Below, piece by piece: positions 5,872 through 15,267 of a stretch of 25,792 nucleotides of DNA (its first letter is position 1; every line of letters begins with the position of its first letter). The notes under the pieces are model-generated. The model made no database searches. It was given only the letters and a program-made list of their open reading frames with translations, and was not told the origin of the DNA. The DNA lies in the IMG/VR virus record IMGVR_UViG_3300025147_000039, positions 1-25,792 of that record; one strand, written 5' to 3'. Made by a program: the position numbers and the translations under genes. The stretch comes from a virus.

Positions 5872-7793
5872 GCTTTCCACCTCCCTGTGGCACTCCAACG
5901 AACAGTTCCAAGTGTTGAAGCAAGTGTAGCCCCTCTTACAAACCTATATCTTGCACTTGTAGAATACATGAAGTCTGTCATCATCCAATTAGAGTCTCCA
6001 CCATTATCAAATAGTGCTATAAAAGAAGGGGGATAGGTGAAGGCAATTGGAAAAGTAAGAGCATATTGACCAGAAATAAACAATGAACCCCATGTACTTG
6101 CTATAGCAACAGTTTTTGCTTCATATCCCCAACATAGTTGAGTACCATCACTATAACGAACATACCAGCCATTTGCGTTTGAACCATAGTCAACCAAAAA
6201 TGCAAATTCTTTACCAGAAACAGATGCACTTTCTCTATATAGAAGTTCTCCACTAAAAGGTTCTTTCCATACTCTTCCAATTTCTACACCAGACCCATCT
6301 CTAAATACTAAGTCTCCTGGGTCATCAGAGCCAGGAACTGCTTGTAGCTCAATATCCTTACCACCAAACATAGTTAATTTCCCATCTACATAAGCGTCTC
6401 CACCTACGTCTAAAGCACCTCTTTCCCAAATTTTACCTGCTGCTATACCTGTCTTACTCCAACTCATAGGTACTGCTTCAGTTCCTACACTAGAAACCAC
6501 CTCAATGCTTCCACCAACCTTATCGCTAATGGTAAGTTTATAGTCATAACTTGAAGTGGTAAGGTTTGATAAATAAGTGAAAACTGGGTTGAAAGTTATT
6601 GTGCCAACTGCCAAAGCGGTTGGACCAGTTCTAGGCGTCCAAGTGGAAGAGGTTTTAAGTTTACTGTGAACGGAGTATGTTAACTGGTTTTTACCATCAA
6701 GGCTGCTAATACTTGAACTACCAGTTGTGTTGATAGTTGTTTGCGTTGTCGCATTTCTTACTGCGGTAAATGTTGCAGAAGGAGAAGTATAAGCATGGAA
6801 AGTAACAGAAACTGTTCTAGCCGTACTTACTCGTCCTCTACTGTCTGTTACGGTAGCGGTTGCAACTACTGCGCCTATTCTATTTACGGCACTTGTCACA
6901 CCGTTCTGGCCGTAATTTACACTATTGAAGTTGATATTGTAACTTGCTATGGTTGAACTTTTAGTACCAGAAGCACCGTTGATAGTAAAGCGTATGCGGC
7001 TTAAACTCTGTGCAAACTGGTTGGTTCCCATTGCAAGTGCAGTAATAGCGCTTGCAGTTTCTGCCGCGGTTACACTTGATAAGGTAGGGATAATATCGCT
7101 ACCTACATAAGCTACTGCGGTGGCGCTGGACTGTCCTATTAAAGTTGTTCCACTGAATGTATTTACATAAGCAGTTACGCTAATAGACGTACCATTTGGC
7201 ACGTGTGCATAAATTGCGTCTAACTGTGCTGCACTGAAAGCGTAACTATCTGCTGATAATTTCCCAGTGTTGTGAATAACGGTTCCACCAATGTATATCT
7301 GATATTCATTAGTGAAAGTTGTACTGTTACGTGCAGCGCTTACTGTTATACCACTTCCAATTGTAAAGTTTGGAAAGCTTGTGATAATACTTGTGCGCGG
7401 TATTGTGTTCAAAGCAAAATTTGTTGTCGTTAACGTAACCGTACCTGTGTAACCACTTGAAAAACTGATACCCATGTACAAACTACCGCCAAGTGAGAAT
7501 GTTTTCTCACCTGCGGAAGAATGTGATACGGTTTTGGAAGTGGTAAATAGTAATTTATCTTCATTACCACTTAAACCAATGGTTACTGTGTCTGTATATG
7601 TTGTTCCATCAAGAATAATGGTTGCCGTTTTGCCAGTACTGGAAACGATATTGTAACCACTTCCTAAGCTTTTTAAATACATTTTCGCAGTAATGGTACT
7701 TGTATTTGCTGCCACATTCTGCGTGGCGGTCCATTCTATTCTTAATTGGTAACCTGTTCTAAAATTATTGGTTATTACTCCACTTAGTGCCAT
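5868..7793 (-). CDS. Siphophage minor tail/baseplate protein (DUF859-like)
   Basis: This 641-aa protein is mostly beta-structured and rich in S, T, G and A. It matches DUF859 proteins from streptococcal and other Bacillota siphophages: a repeated Ig-like body (about 1-440), then the marker SWSKTGIAAGKIWERGALDV and a GGDAYVDGKL motif (about 450-480). The C-terminal ~110 residues (GWYVRYSDGTQLCWG, later FPIAFTYPPSFIALFD) look like the fibre-tip domain found on many phage receptor-binding proteins. It shares one base with the end of the Tal gene. It is probably part of the tail tip and may touch the host surface. Confidence 0.82.
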   Translation of the reverse strand: MALSGVITNNFRTGYQLRIEWTATQNVAANTSTITAKMYLKSLGSGYNIVSSTGKTATIILDGTTYTDTVTIGLSGNEDKLLFTTSKTVSHSSAGEKTFSLGGSLYMGISFSSGYTGTVTLTTTNFALNTIPRTSIITSFPNFTIGSGITVSAARNSTTFTNEYQIYIGGTVIHNTGKLSADSYAFSAAQLDAIYAHVPNGTSISVTAYVNTFSGTTLIGQSSATAVAYVGSDIIPTLSSVTAAETASAITALAMGTNQFAQSLSRIRFTINGASGTKSSTIASYNINFNSVNYGQNGVTSAVNRIGAVVATATVTDSRGRVSTARTVSVTFHAYTSPSATFTAVRNATTQTTINTTGSSSISSLDGKNQLTYSVHSKLKTSSTWTPRTGPTALAVGTITFNPVFTYLSNLTTSSYDYKLTISDKVGGSIEVVSSVGTEAVPMSWSKTGIAAGKIWERGALDVGGDAYVDGKLTMFGGKDIELQAVPGSDDPGDLVFRDGSGVEIGRVWKEPFSGELLYRESASVSGKEFAFLVDYGSNANGWYVRYSDGTQLCWGYEAKTVAIASTWGSLFISGQYALTFPIAFTYPPSFIALFDNGGDSNWMMTDFMYSTSARYRFVRGATLASTLGTVRWSATGRWKA

Positions 7794-10700
7794 TAGTTAT
7801 CCTCACCTACCCATCGTATAATTGTTATGTTTGCGTCATGCTTTGTAAGTTCATGTACGCCTATTTTTATTTTTTCTGTAATATTAGCTTTGGTAATATT
7901 TAATTCATTACCACTTACATAAGCTACCTTTGTTGTACCGTTTAGGAACTGTAATTCTTCGTTAGTGATATTAACTTTTAAGCTACTATCGCTTTGTCCT
8001 ATCAGCAAGCCGCTAGCACTAAAGTCCATATAGTTCTCAATTACTTCATAGTCAGCGGTTGCGTTGTCCGCAGTAGTTTGTGCAGTAGATATACTTGTTC
8101 TAATACTCGTTAGACTTTGTTCTATCATGCTACCTACTGTTGTTGCGTCCACCTTACCAGAAAGTAAGCTATTCATAGCATCACTGTTGATAATACTGTT
8201 TCTAAGTGTGCCATTAGTAATACTTGTTTCAATATCCAACACTGTTCCTGCAAGTACTCCACCAGCCTGTGCGTCATAAGCACCTATGTCGTCAGCAGTA
8301 GTGGCGCCAATTGGGAACCAGTCGTCTACAACCCATCTTCTAGGAATATTAGGTTCTACGCTGGTGTCTATCCATATAAGGTTGTTAAACTTAATGGAAG
8401 GTTCTGTGTCGCTCTTTATCCAAGCGTCTTCCTTCTTTACTGCGATACTGTCTATATAAGCATTAGCTGCATCTTCTGCATCTTGTGCGGCTGCATCTGC
8501 GTAAGCTTTGGCAGTAACTAGTTTAGCGTTTACGTCTGTTATACGCGCTGCTTCTTCAGCAGTTACAATTCCATCTGCATAAGCTTCTGCTAGAACACGT
8601 TTGGCTTCTGCCACTGTGTCTGCATAACTCTGTGCAGTGGTTTTAGCGTTATTAGCAGCAGTGGTAGCATATGTCTGTGCGCTTGCAAGTGCAGCACTGG
8701 CTTGTGTTTCTGCGTATGTCTTAGCAGTAGCCAATTTGGCATTTACATCTGCTATTCTTGCAGTTTCCTCTGCATCTACTATTCCATCTGCGTAAGCTTC
8801 AGCTATGATACGTTCGGCTTCAGCTTTAGTAGCTGCGTAACTTTCTGCCGCAGTTCTTGCATTAGTTGCTGCGGTTGCTGCATATGCTTGTGCTGCGGTT
8901 TGTGCTGCGGTTGCTTTTGTAGAAGCGTCTGTAGCTGCGGTTACTAAAGCCGCATTAACTGCTGCAATTCTGGCTGCTTCTTCATCGTCTACTATTCCAT
9001 CAGCATAAGCTTCTGCTATAACGCGTTCTGCTTCAGCTTTAGCAGTAGCGAAGGCTTCAGCCGCCACTTGTGCATCACTGGCTTTATCTTCTGCATAAGC
9101 CTGTGCGATACCCAAATTAGTGTTGGCGGTTGTATCGTCTGTGTACTTGCTGGCTTTTATCCAGTCAGAAGCGTTGTAAGTTCCTGTTACTCTGTTGATA
9201 TTTGAACGCATAATGTCTCCACCAGTACCTTGAACCCATAAGTCTCCAATGTTGTAAGGTGGAACTGGCTGCGCTATAAATACTCGTCTTTTCGCGTCTG
9301 CGGTATCTTGTGCTTTAGCTGCGTCTGATAGTGCTTTAGTTACATCACTGTCGGTTAGACGCTGCCAACTGTATACACCTGTTAGTACCTGCCAACGGTA
9401 GGCATAACCTGTGAAAGTGTCATAATACAAGTCACCTAAATGGATATTCTTTGTATCTACATCTGTCCAATTAGCAGTTGGTTCATTAGTTAAAAGTGGC
9501 GCCACATTGTAAAACCAAGTGGTAATACTACCATCAATTTGGCCTTGTAGAGCATCAATGTCGTTAATTACTGTGTCTGCAAACGTATTAAGTTGCGTAT
9601 CAGCATAACTTTTAGCTGCATTTTCTGATGTAGCGATAGCATCTGCCACTGTTGTAGTGGAGTTAAGTTTCAAAGTGAAACCATCAGCGTCCAACTTCAT
9701 CATATTGCCTAAGTTGAAATACCCACTGTTAAGGTCGATATAAGAAAGGTTGTTTGTACTCTTTAAAATACCTGTGGCAATTCTGGCCGCACTCATACTA
9801 CCTGTGGTAATAAAGTTAGCGTTAATACTACCGTTAGCTAGAATAGCTAATTCGTAGTTACCACTGTAACCTGTTGAAGAATGTCCTAGTCCGTTTATAT
9901 TCCATCTCCACACGTTCTGTGCGGTAGAAATGTCCATTGTGTCCATTATTAGCATTTCATATGGCTGGTCGGTTTCGTTGTAACGAATTACTACATTACC
10001 ACCATTACCTGCTTTGATAAGTTCGGTAGCGTTAACTATCTCTACCATCAATTCAGTTTGTATTCTGATAAGGTCGCCACTTACTGCATCACGTATGGCC
10101 GCACCGTTATCCTGGAAGACAATGTGTTTGTTAGCTAATTGAATAACATTGCGTTCTGGTTGGATAGGGTAGTCGGTTAGTTTAACAATACGGTGGCTTT
10201 CCTGCCATGAGTTTTCTTTGTCAATAATGCGCACCACGTCACCTAACCCAAAGGTTAGAATGGTGTATTCTGGTTTAAGTTTAGCTAGTTCAAGCACGTC
10301 TACACTGTAGCTACGTCTTGGTTTTGCCATCTGTGATAACTTAGCGGTAGCATCTGCAAGTAAGCTTTCTTTCACTGTGTAGCGGTCGTCTGTCCATATT
10401 TCTTCTATAATTTTGTTACTATGCTCGAAGTTTTCAACGTATTCTTTGCCGCTATTTATATCAGCAAACGTTAGGTTGTCTTTACCATAAGCATAAAGCC
10501 TAGTAGCAAAGTCGTAGGTGTCACTCTGGAAGTCCAGGCGTCTAATGTTAAGGTCTGTATAAACATAGGCACCTCTATCACTACCAAGCAACTGTTTGAC
10601 TCTTACAACCTTGTTTAAGGTATCAAACTCCACTTCAAAACCGTATGTGTTCATGGCCTTAACAATTAAAGCAAAAGCATTAATGTTCTCTTCACGAAGG

Positions 10701-11074
10701 GTGCGGTTTTTCGCTGGAATGTCAACTAGGCTATACGTCCAACCTACTGGTAATATCTCATTAAGAACGAAGCTTATGTCACGTTCAACGCTTTCATAAC
10801 TACGTATCTTTGTTGCTTTCAATTCATCTACATCTAGCTTTCCAAATACCTCTACAAAGTCTTTGGAAGGATAGTTAATTTCTTTAATTACAAACCTGTT
10901 GTCTATCGTCTGTAAGTATAGTTCCTGTTCAATGTCCTTTACACTTGCGTCTGTTCTAGGCACCAGGAAGTGTATAATTTTGTCCGCAGTTTCCAGGTCG
11001 CTTTCTATGTAGTATTCCTTCACCTGTGTAATAAGGTGAAGGGTTTGTTTTGTACTATTAAGTAGTTTTATCAA
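7793..11074 (-). CDS. Tail-associated lysin/tail endopeptidase-type protein (Tal)
   Basis: This 1093-aa protein's first ~350 residues match the N-terminal region of phage minor structural proteins (Prophage_tail, gp27/gp44-like baseplate hub). Markers are IIHFLVPRTDA near 32 and the segments around VFGKLDVDELKATKIRS and FGLGDVVRI. The protein forms the ring below Dit that closes the tail tube and opens at infection. Residues ~330-480 carry a carbohydrate-module-like stretch. Residues ~660-900 contain three 71-aa Ala-rich helical repeats, each with an AYADGIVxxEE motif, then a YIDSIAVKKEDAWI segment. No catalytic peptidase motif is obvious. The order tape measure, Dit, Tal supports the call. 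Confidence 0.87.
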   Translation of the reverse strand: MIKLLNSTKQTLHLITQVKEYYIESDLETADKIIHFLVPRTDASVKDIEQELYLQTIDNRFVIKEINYPSKDFVEVFGKLDVDELKATKIRSYESVERDISFVLNEILPVGWTYSLVDIPAKNRTLREENINAFALIVKAMNTYGFEVEFDTLNKVVRVKQLLGSDRGAYVYTDLNIRRLDFQSDTYDFATRLYAYGKDNLTFADINSGKEYVENFEHSNKIIEEIWTDDRYTVKESLLADATAKLSQMAKPRRSYSVDVLELAKLKPEYTILTFGLGDVVRIIDKENSWQESHRIVKLTDYPIQPERNVIQLANKHIVFQDNGAAIRDAVSGDLIRIQTELMVEIVNATELIKAGNGGNVVIRYNETDQPYEMLIMDTMDISTAQNVWRWNINGLGHSSTGYSGNYELAILANGSINANFITTGSMSAARIATGILKSTNNLSYIDLNSGYFNLGNMMKLDADGFTLKLNSTTTVADAIATSENAAKSYADTQLNTFADTVINDIDALQGQIDGSITTWFYNVAPLLTNEPTANWTDVDTKNIHLGDLYYDTFTGYAYRWQVLTGVYSWQRLTDSDVTKALSDAAKAQDTADAKRRVFIAQPVPPYNIGDLWVQGTGGDIMRSNINRVTGTYNASDWIKASKYTDDTTANTNLGIAQAYAEDKASDAQVAAEAFATAKAEAERVIAEAYADGIVDDEEAARIAAVNAALVTAATDASTKATAAQTAAQAYAATAATNARTAAESYAATKAEAERIIAEAYADGIVDAEETARIADVNAKLATAKTYAETQASAALASAQTYATTAANNAKTTAQSYADTVAEAKRVLAEAYADGIVTAEEAARITDVNAKLVTAKAYADAAAQDAEDAANAYIDSIAVKKEDAWIKSDTEPSIKFNNLIWIDTSVEPNIPRRWVVDDWFPIGATTADDIGAYDAQAGGVLAGTVLDIETSITNGTLRNSIINSDAMNSLLSGKVDATTVGSMIEQSLTSIRTSISTAQTTADNATADYEVIENYMDFSASGLLIGQSDSSLKVNITNEELQFLNGTTKVAYVSGNELNITKANITEKIKIGVHELTKHDANITIIRWVGEDN
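8460..9110 (-). repeat. Three 71-aa (213-bp) repeats in the Tal gene
   Basis: The codons for the ADGIV motif lie at about 8568, 8781 and 8994, exactly 213 bp apart. Each unit encodes A/K/E-rich helix, AEAYADGIV, a D/E-rich turn resembling a loose EF-hand loop, then AARI or TARI, then NAxL. The repeat boundaries are approximate. Confidence 0.8.
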
Positions 11075-11088
11075 ACCCTTAACCTCCT

Positions 11089-11787
11089 TTAGTTAAATTG
11101 TGGGAAGTAGTTTATAGTCACGTTAGCCGCAGTTGAAGAGAAGCCTACAGTAGTTTGTCCTATAGCTAATTTTGGAAACTCAAAGCTTGAAAAGTTTGCT
11201 ATGTCGTTGTCTGCGTTCTTTGTGTATTTAAAGTTGTAACCATCTACTGTATAAGTGTTCCCCACTAATAGGTTCTTTAGAACTAAAGGTTCTTTTGTAA
11301 GTCCTGTTATAGTGTAAGTAACAAGGTTACCAGTTGGAACAATTACCAATTTGATAGGTGTTTCTACGCTGCCTGCATTGGTTATGCTCTTCGCACTAAG
11401 TGCGTTGGCTGCAACCGCCACTTCTGGTAGGTAGGTTCTTCTTACAAGCAAACTTACGCTTATTTTAAACTTACCATTGGTAAGCTTTTCCATAGCTGCT
11501 GCCCCTTCCATGTGTGCGTCATAAAGATGTGTTATGTCGTCAAACTTGAATGTTGCCATCTTCAAATGTCTTACCAGGGTGTCCATGTTATTAAACATAG
11601 CTTCATCGCTGGCGGCTTCAAGTAAAAATACTAGTTCCATGTTTTTGTATCTGTCATAGCTACGAAGGAACAAAGGAGAAGGAGAACCTTCAAGCCATTC
11701 ATTCACATTGATAACCTCATGGTTAGTGAAGTTACGGTCAATGAGTGTAGCACCCATAGTTGTTATATTAATGTTATTTATTACCAT
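11089..11787 (-). CDS. Distal tail protein (Dit, Sipho_tail)
   Basis: This 232-aa protein has the Sipho_tail layout. The N-terminal half forms the ring domain (GATLIDRNFTNHEVINV; MELVFLLEAASDEAMFNN; LVRHLKMATFKFDDI), with a typical FKISVSLLVRRTYLPEV segment near 105-125. The C-terminal half is a beta-sandwich (about 130-232). Dit hexamers connect the tail tube to the baseplate hub. It lies between the tape measure and Tal genes, as in TP901-1- and SPP1-like phages. Confidence 0.88.
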   Translation of the reverse strand: MVINNINITTMGATLIDRNFTNHEVINVNEWLEGSPSPLFLRSYDRYKNMELVFLLEAASDEAMFNNMDTLVRHLKMATFKFDDITHLYDAHMEGAAAMEKLTNGKFKISVSLLVRRTYLPEVAVAANALSAKSITNAGSVETPIKLVIVPTGNLVTYTITGLTKEPLVLKNLLVGNTYTVDGYNFKYTKNADNDIANFSSFEFPKLAIGQTTVGFSSTAANVTINYFPQFN

Positions 11788-11798
11788 GTTCTCCCTCC

Positions 11799-13805
11799 TT
11801 ATGTTGTTCTTCTAGTTGCCATAGCAAACTTGTTCATAAAGTAGTCCATATCGTCCTTATCTCTAAAGCTATAGTCACCGTTAAGGTTAATAGTCAATGC
11901 TTTATTGTCGTTACTACCTAGTCCAAGCATCTGCTTCAAGTCGCTTAAAGGTGCCACCACTTCTGGTGAACTGCCAAAGCCATTAGAAGCGTCTCCTACT
12001 CCGTTCTCTCCTAGTATTGCTGGTTTCTTGAATATCGCACCACGTGCGTTCCATGAAACTGCCATCTTAGGCACTGAAGGTGGAACTAGACTAAAACTAC
12101 CTGTTAATGAGAACTTAGGCATTTTGAGTTTAGGCCATTCCCACTTGAAGTTGAAGAAGCCTTTTATCTTGTTTATTGCCTTCTCTACAACGTCTCTAGC
12201 TGCTTCTATCTTGTCTTTAATACCATCGTATATATCTTTGAAGTAGCCTGTTACGTTGGTTACTGTAGTGCCAATACCGTCAAAGAAACCTTTGATACCT
12301 GCTATTACGGTAGAAACCGTTTCTAGTGCTGCATCCATCTTGCTCTCAATAGCAGTTGCTATCTTACCAAACCATTCAAATACCCAACCAACAATAGGTC
12401 CTATCCATTGTGTCCACTTATCTGCTACCCATTTAACATAGGCACCAATAAGGTCAAACACTGGTTTTAAAACATTGTTGTAAGCTTTGTCTACTCGTTC
12501 TGTCATACGCTCAAAGAATGCTTGTATCTGTGGCATATTCTCTTTGAACTTCTCCATTACTGCTTTCACAAGAGTAATAATAACGTCAAACACTGGTTTA
12601 AGAACAGTTTCGTATACCTGTTTAATTATCTTAAATGCTATTTCCACTACTTTCTGAATATAAGGGAACGCTATTTTGAAAATGTCCCACACTACGCCTA
12701 CAACGTCCATGATGGCTTCAAATGCTGGTTTCAATGTGTCTTTCCATACCTGTGATATGAACTCGAATACATTGCCAGCCATTTCCTTCATCTTAGGCAT
12801 ATTGTCCACGAAGAATGCTACTACTTCTCCAACTACGTCTCTAATGCGGTTGAATATAGCCACTGCGGTTTCTTGTATTAAAGGCCAATTATCTACGAAG
12901 AACGCAACAACCTGTGCTGCTATCTCTTTGATACGGTCAATAATTCCGCCACCTTCAGTGAATTTGCTCCAGTCAAGGGTTTTTACCTTGTCGGTAAGCC
13001 ATTGAACCGCAGCTATTAAACTCTTCATAATGGTAACAACTACTGATAGAATAGGTGCTCCAATAGTCGCTAAGAACCTACCCCACGTAGCTTTCAAGTT
13101 ACCCATTACGTTCTCATAATTTTCACTCTCACGTGCGGCTTGTCCCATCGCACCATTCATTTCATATGTTTTGCCAACTGTGTCAAGTAGTAACCATTGG
13201 CGTTCATCTTCTGAAAGGTCCTGCCAACTCTTTCCATACATTTCATTGGACTTAATGTCCATCTGTTTAGCGTTTGTAAATACACCAATAGCATCACCAG
13301 CCGCAAAGTTACCTTTCATAAAGCTAGCTAAACTACCGCTTGTAGTCTCAAGGCTTTGGTCGTAGAAAGCTGCCGCATCTGCTGCAAGGGAAGTTGCCTT
13401 CTCTGTAGCACTCATGGCTTGTTCTGCTTCCATACCAGCACCTTTAAACTGTCCTCCAAAGCTATTCCATGACTTAGTTAACCTGTCACCATGTATACCA
13501 AGTTCTTCACTTTGTTTGTTTATACGTTCAAGTGCTTTTTCGCCCTCTGTGCCTTTGAATATCTGGTCGAATTGTGCGTCCATAGCTTGTAAGTCTGCGG
13601 TAGTGGTAACTATTTTCTTACCAAATTCGATAATAGCTTTAACTGCAAAAGCTGCAACAATTACTTTACCAATTTTCTTCAAACCACCAGCTAGTCCATC
13701 ACCTTTCTGTTTGATACCATCCATTTGGCCTTTAACGTCATTCATACCTTTTTTCATGTCGCTTATATCGGCCAGTATCTTAATTTTTAGGGTTTCTTCA
13801 TTCAT
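11799..13805 (-). CDS. Tail tape measure protein
   Basis: This 668-aa protein is largely alpha-helical. It begins with a coiled-coil head (ISDMKKGMNDVKGQMDGI), then a hydrophobic segment (KVIVAAFAVKAIIEFG, about 47-63) and another near 255-270 (ILSVVVTIMKSLIAAVQWL). The middle holds many W- and F-containing helical units. Its length sets tail length: at about 0.15 nm per residue it predicts a tail of roughly 100 nm. Its start overlaps the GT reading frame by four bases (ATGA), the usual arrangement for the tape measure after the tail chaperones. Confidence 0.92.
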   Translation of the reverse strand: MNEETLKIKILADISDMKKGMNDVKGQMDGIKQKGDGLAGGLKKIGKVIVAAFAVKAIIEFGKKIVTTTADLQAMDAQFDQIFKGTEGEKALERINKQSEELGIHGDRLTKSWNSFGGQFKGAGMEAEQAMSATEKATSLAADAAAFYDQSLETTSGSLASFMKGNFAAGDAIGVFTNAKQMDIKSNEMYGKSWQDLSEDERQWLLLDTVGKTYEMNGAMGQAARESENYENVMGNLKATWGRFLATIGAPILSVVVTIMKSLIAAVQWLTDKVKTLDWSKFTEGGGIIDRIKEIAAQVVAFFVDNWPLIQETAVAIFNRIRDVVGEVVAFFVDNMPKMKEMAGNVFEFISQVWKDTLKPAFEAIMDVVGVVWDIFKIAFPYIQKVVEIAFKIIKQVYETVLKPVFDVIITLVKAVMEKFKENMPQIQAFFERMTERVDKAYNNVLKPVFDLIGAYVKWVADKWTQWIGPIVGWVFEWFGKIATAIESKMDAALETVSTVIAGIKGFFDGIGTTVTNVTGYFKDIYDGIKDKIEAARDVVEKAINKIKGFFNFKWEWPKLKMPKFSLTGSFSLVPPSVPKMAVSWNARGAIFKKPAILGENGVGDASNGFGSSPEVVAPLSDLKQMLGLGSNDNKALTINLNGDYSFRDKDDMDYFMNKFAMATRRTT

Positions 13806-14107
13806 GTTTGTCCTTCACCTTCTTTCTGAAATATGTTTAGAAGGTTCTTAAATTCGGCTTGCTTCTGTTCTATAGAAACAAATTCCTTCTTTGTCTTAAC
13901 CGCCTTCGTTTCAAATGGGTTGTGTGGTTTAAACTGTTTACCACCAAAGAACCTGCCTATGGAATTTGTCATAGCAGTTTGTGATAGAAAGAAATTACGT
14001 TCTTCCTGTTCTTTGAAACCTTGAATAGCTAACTCCATTTCTCTAGGCGTAGACGAATAAAAGGCGGTGGGACTAATATTTAGTTTTCCCACCGCCACTT
14101 TAAACAT
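13802..14107 (-). CDS. Tail assembly chaperone T segment, expressed by -1 frameshift
   Basis: This 101-aa frame (YSSTPREMELAIQGF near 18-32) resembles the downstream T part of GT tail chaperones. It is probably not made mainly from its own ATG. The frame stays open upstream of that ATG to a slippery heptamer at 14158-14164 inside the end of gene G. A -1 shift there would fuse 106 residues of G, 17 linker residues and these 101 residues into a 224-aa GT protein. GT would load onto the tape measure and recruit tail-tube subunits. No convincing ribosome site precedes the ATG at 14107, which supports frameshift expression. Confidence 0.8.
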   Translation of the reverse strand: MFKVAVGKLNISPTAFYSSTPREMELAIQGFKEQEERNFFLSQTAMTNSIGRFFGGKQFKPHNPFETKAVKTKKEFVSIEQKQAEFKNLLNIFQKEGEGQT

Positions 14108-14110
14108 ATC

Positions 14111-14127
14111 TTCAACATATTGTTGAA
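14111..14127 (-). other. Stem-loop downstream of the G/GT slippery site
   Basis: TTCAACA (14111-14117) and TGTTGAA (14121-14127) form a perfect 7-bp stem with a 3-nt loop. It starts 30 bases downstream of the slippery site, farther than the usual 5-9 nt spacer, so its role in frameshifting is uncertain. Confidence 0.4.
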
Positions 14128-14151
14128 AAGTATAACTTCCAGAAGAAGGGT

Positions 14152-14475
14152 TTAAGCGTTTGGGGAAGTATTCTCTTCTTTCTTCATACCTAACGCTTGT
14201 GTAAGTTCCTCAAGGAAAGCAGCGGAAATGTCCATAATGCTCATTCCACCCTCTATAAGCTGGTCGATGATAACGCCTGCTTTTTCTTCACTCATTTCAT
14301 GTTGTTTGGCCTTTAAGCCATAGAAAATTATTCTTCTTAGTGCGGTTAAGCTAACGCCCTCTTCGTTGTCAAATAGGTCGGTAAAAGGTTTACCTGTCGC
14401 CTTCTCAAGTTCCACTAAACTGTTGATACTGTAATGGACTATGTAGTCCACTCCATTCGCTTTAACTATCTTCAT
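14152..14475 (-). CDS. Tail assembly chaperone G
   Basis: This 107-aa protein begins KIVKANGVDYIVHYSINSLV and has an acidic helical C-terminus, as in phage tail tube chaperones of the lambda G / GTA gp10 kind. It prevents the tail-tube protein from polymerising early. It lies between the major tail protein and tape measure genes. The last codons (TCC CCA AAC GCT TAA) contain the slippery heptamer CCCAAAC in the correct frame, so a fraction of ribosomes should shift into the 13802-14107 frame. Confidence 0.85.
   Translation of the reverse strand: MKIVKANGVDYIVHYSINSLVELEKATGKPFTDLFDNEEGVSLTALRRIIFYGLKAKQHEMSEEKAGVIIDQLIEGGMSIMDISAAFLEELTQALGMKKEENTSPNA
14158..14164 (-). promoter_or_regulatory. 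Programmed -1 frameshift site (C CCA AAC)
   Basis: The heptamer C CCA AAC fits X XXY YYZ with zero-frame codons CCA and AAC, two codons before the G stop. After the shift, reading continues CGC TTA AAC with no stop for 17 codons, then enters the 13802-14107 frame. This is the conserved phage G/GT arrangement; lambda uses G GGA AAG. Confidence 0.85.
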
Positions 14476-14497
14476 CTGTTATACCTCTCTTTCATTA

Positions 14498-14905
14498 TTA
14501 CGCCTTAACTAAGGCTCCTGTTCCTGTAAAGGAAACTGCATAAGTTGCTACATCGTCATAAGGTGCTTCGATAGGGAAGTCTGTCATAATAGCCATACCG
14601 CTATATACCAATTCTGTTCCTTTAGCTATCTGAATTTCTACTTCGTCTCCTGCTTCAAAAGCAGCTTCAAGTGCTAGGAATGCCGCATCGTCTAGTGCGA
14701 ATAAACCATCGCAGTCGATACTCCATTCTTTGAAGCCAGTAATAGAACGTTTCCAACTACCGCTAACTTTATTAGTAACGTCAATTGACTCCGCACTTCT
14801 GTTAAGAGTTGCCCCTCTCTGTCCGCCTACTGCGGTGAATACTGGTAATTCTACAGTTCCTGTGTTAACAGAAACGAGAATATCAATACCTCTAATTTCT
14901 TCCAT
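14498..14905 (-). CDS. Major tail (tube) protein
   Basis: This 135-aa protein has the TP901-1-type tail tube pattern: IDILVSVNTGT at the start, VGGQRGATLNRSAESIDVT (about 26-44), then GSWKRSITGFKEWSIDCDG. The C-terminal strand is YAVSFTGTGAL. The SAESIDVTNK and W-S-I-D-C-D-G stretches are characteristic of the family (Phage_tail_2). It polymerises around the tape measure to form the tail tube. It lies between the tail terminator gene and the G/GT genes. Confidence 0.92.
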   Translation of the reverse strand: MEEIRGIDILVSVNTGTVELPVFTAVGGQRGATLNRSAESIDVTNKVSGSWKRSITGFKEWSIDCDGLFALDDAAFLALEAAFEAGDEVEIQIAKGTELVYSGMAIMTDFPIEAPYDDVATYAVSFTGTGALVKA

Positions 14906-14910
14906 GTGTT

Positions 14911-15267
14911 TTACCTGCCTTTATAATTTTTTAGTTGTAACATCAGCACTCCATGTGTTACGCCTAGTTGTTTCTCATTTAGAATACGCATAGAAAACCT
15001 AATTCCTACTGCGTCAAGTGCTGCTAACTGTGTCTTTATCTGTTCTACGTATGTCAAGGCGTTTGTCTTACCTTTATCCTGTGTGAAAACATGAATGTCG
15101 ATATAAACGTCCTGCAACGTGTCCAGTTTGTAGAATGTATCATCAACTGAAAGGTCGCTAATTACAATGTAAGGGAATGGTATATCCACTACCCAATAGT
15201 CGTAAGTATCAACGTTCGTTGCCATACACGCGTCATAAACTGCTTTTCTAATGTCATTAATTACCAT
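14911..15267 (-). CDS. Tail completion/terminator protein (DUF3168-like)
   Basis: This 118-aa protein begins VINDIRKAVYDACMA and continues PFPYIVISDLSVDD, then a strand pair DVYIDIHVFTQDKGKTNALT. This is the fold pattern of tail-terminator proteins (DUF3168, SPP1 gp17-like). It would cap the finished tail tube and join it to the head. It lies between the HK97 gp10-like and major tail genes. Its start overlaps the gp10-like gene by 11 bases. Confidence 0.82.
   Translation of the reverse strand: MVINDIRKAVYDACMATNVDTYDYWVVDIPFPYIVISDLSVDDTFYKLDTLQDVYIDIHVFTQDKGKTNALTYVEQIKTQLAALDAVGIRFSMRILNEKQLGVTHGVLMLQLKNYKGR

Noticed and set aside
12522-13005. Plus-strand open frames within the tape measure gene
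   Set aside because: They are antisense to a long, well-supported coding region and lack ribosome sites.
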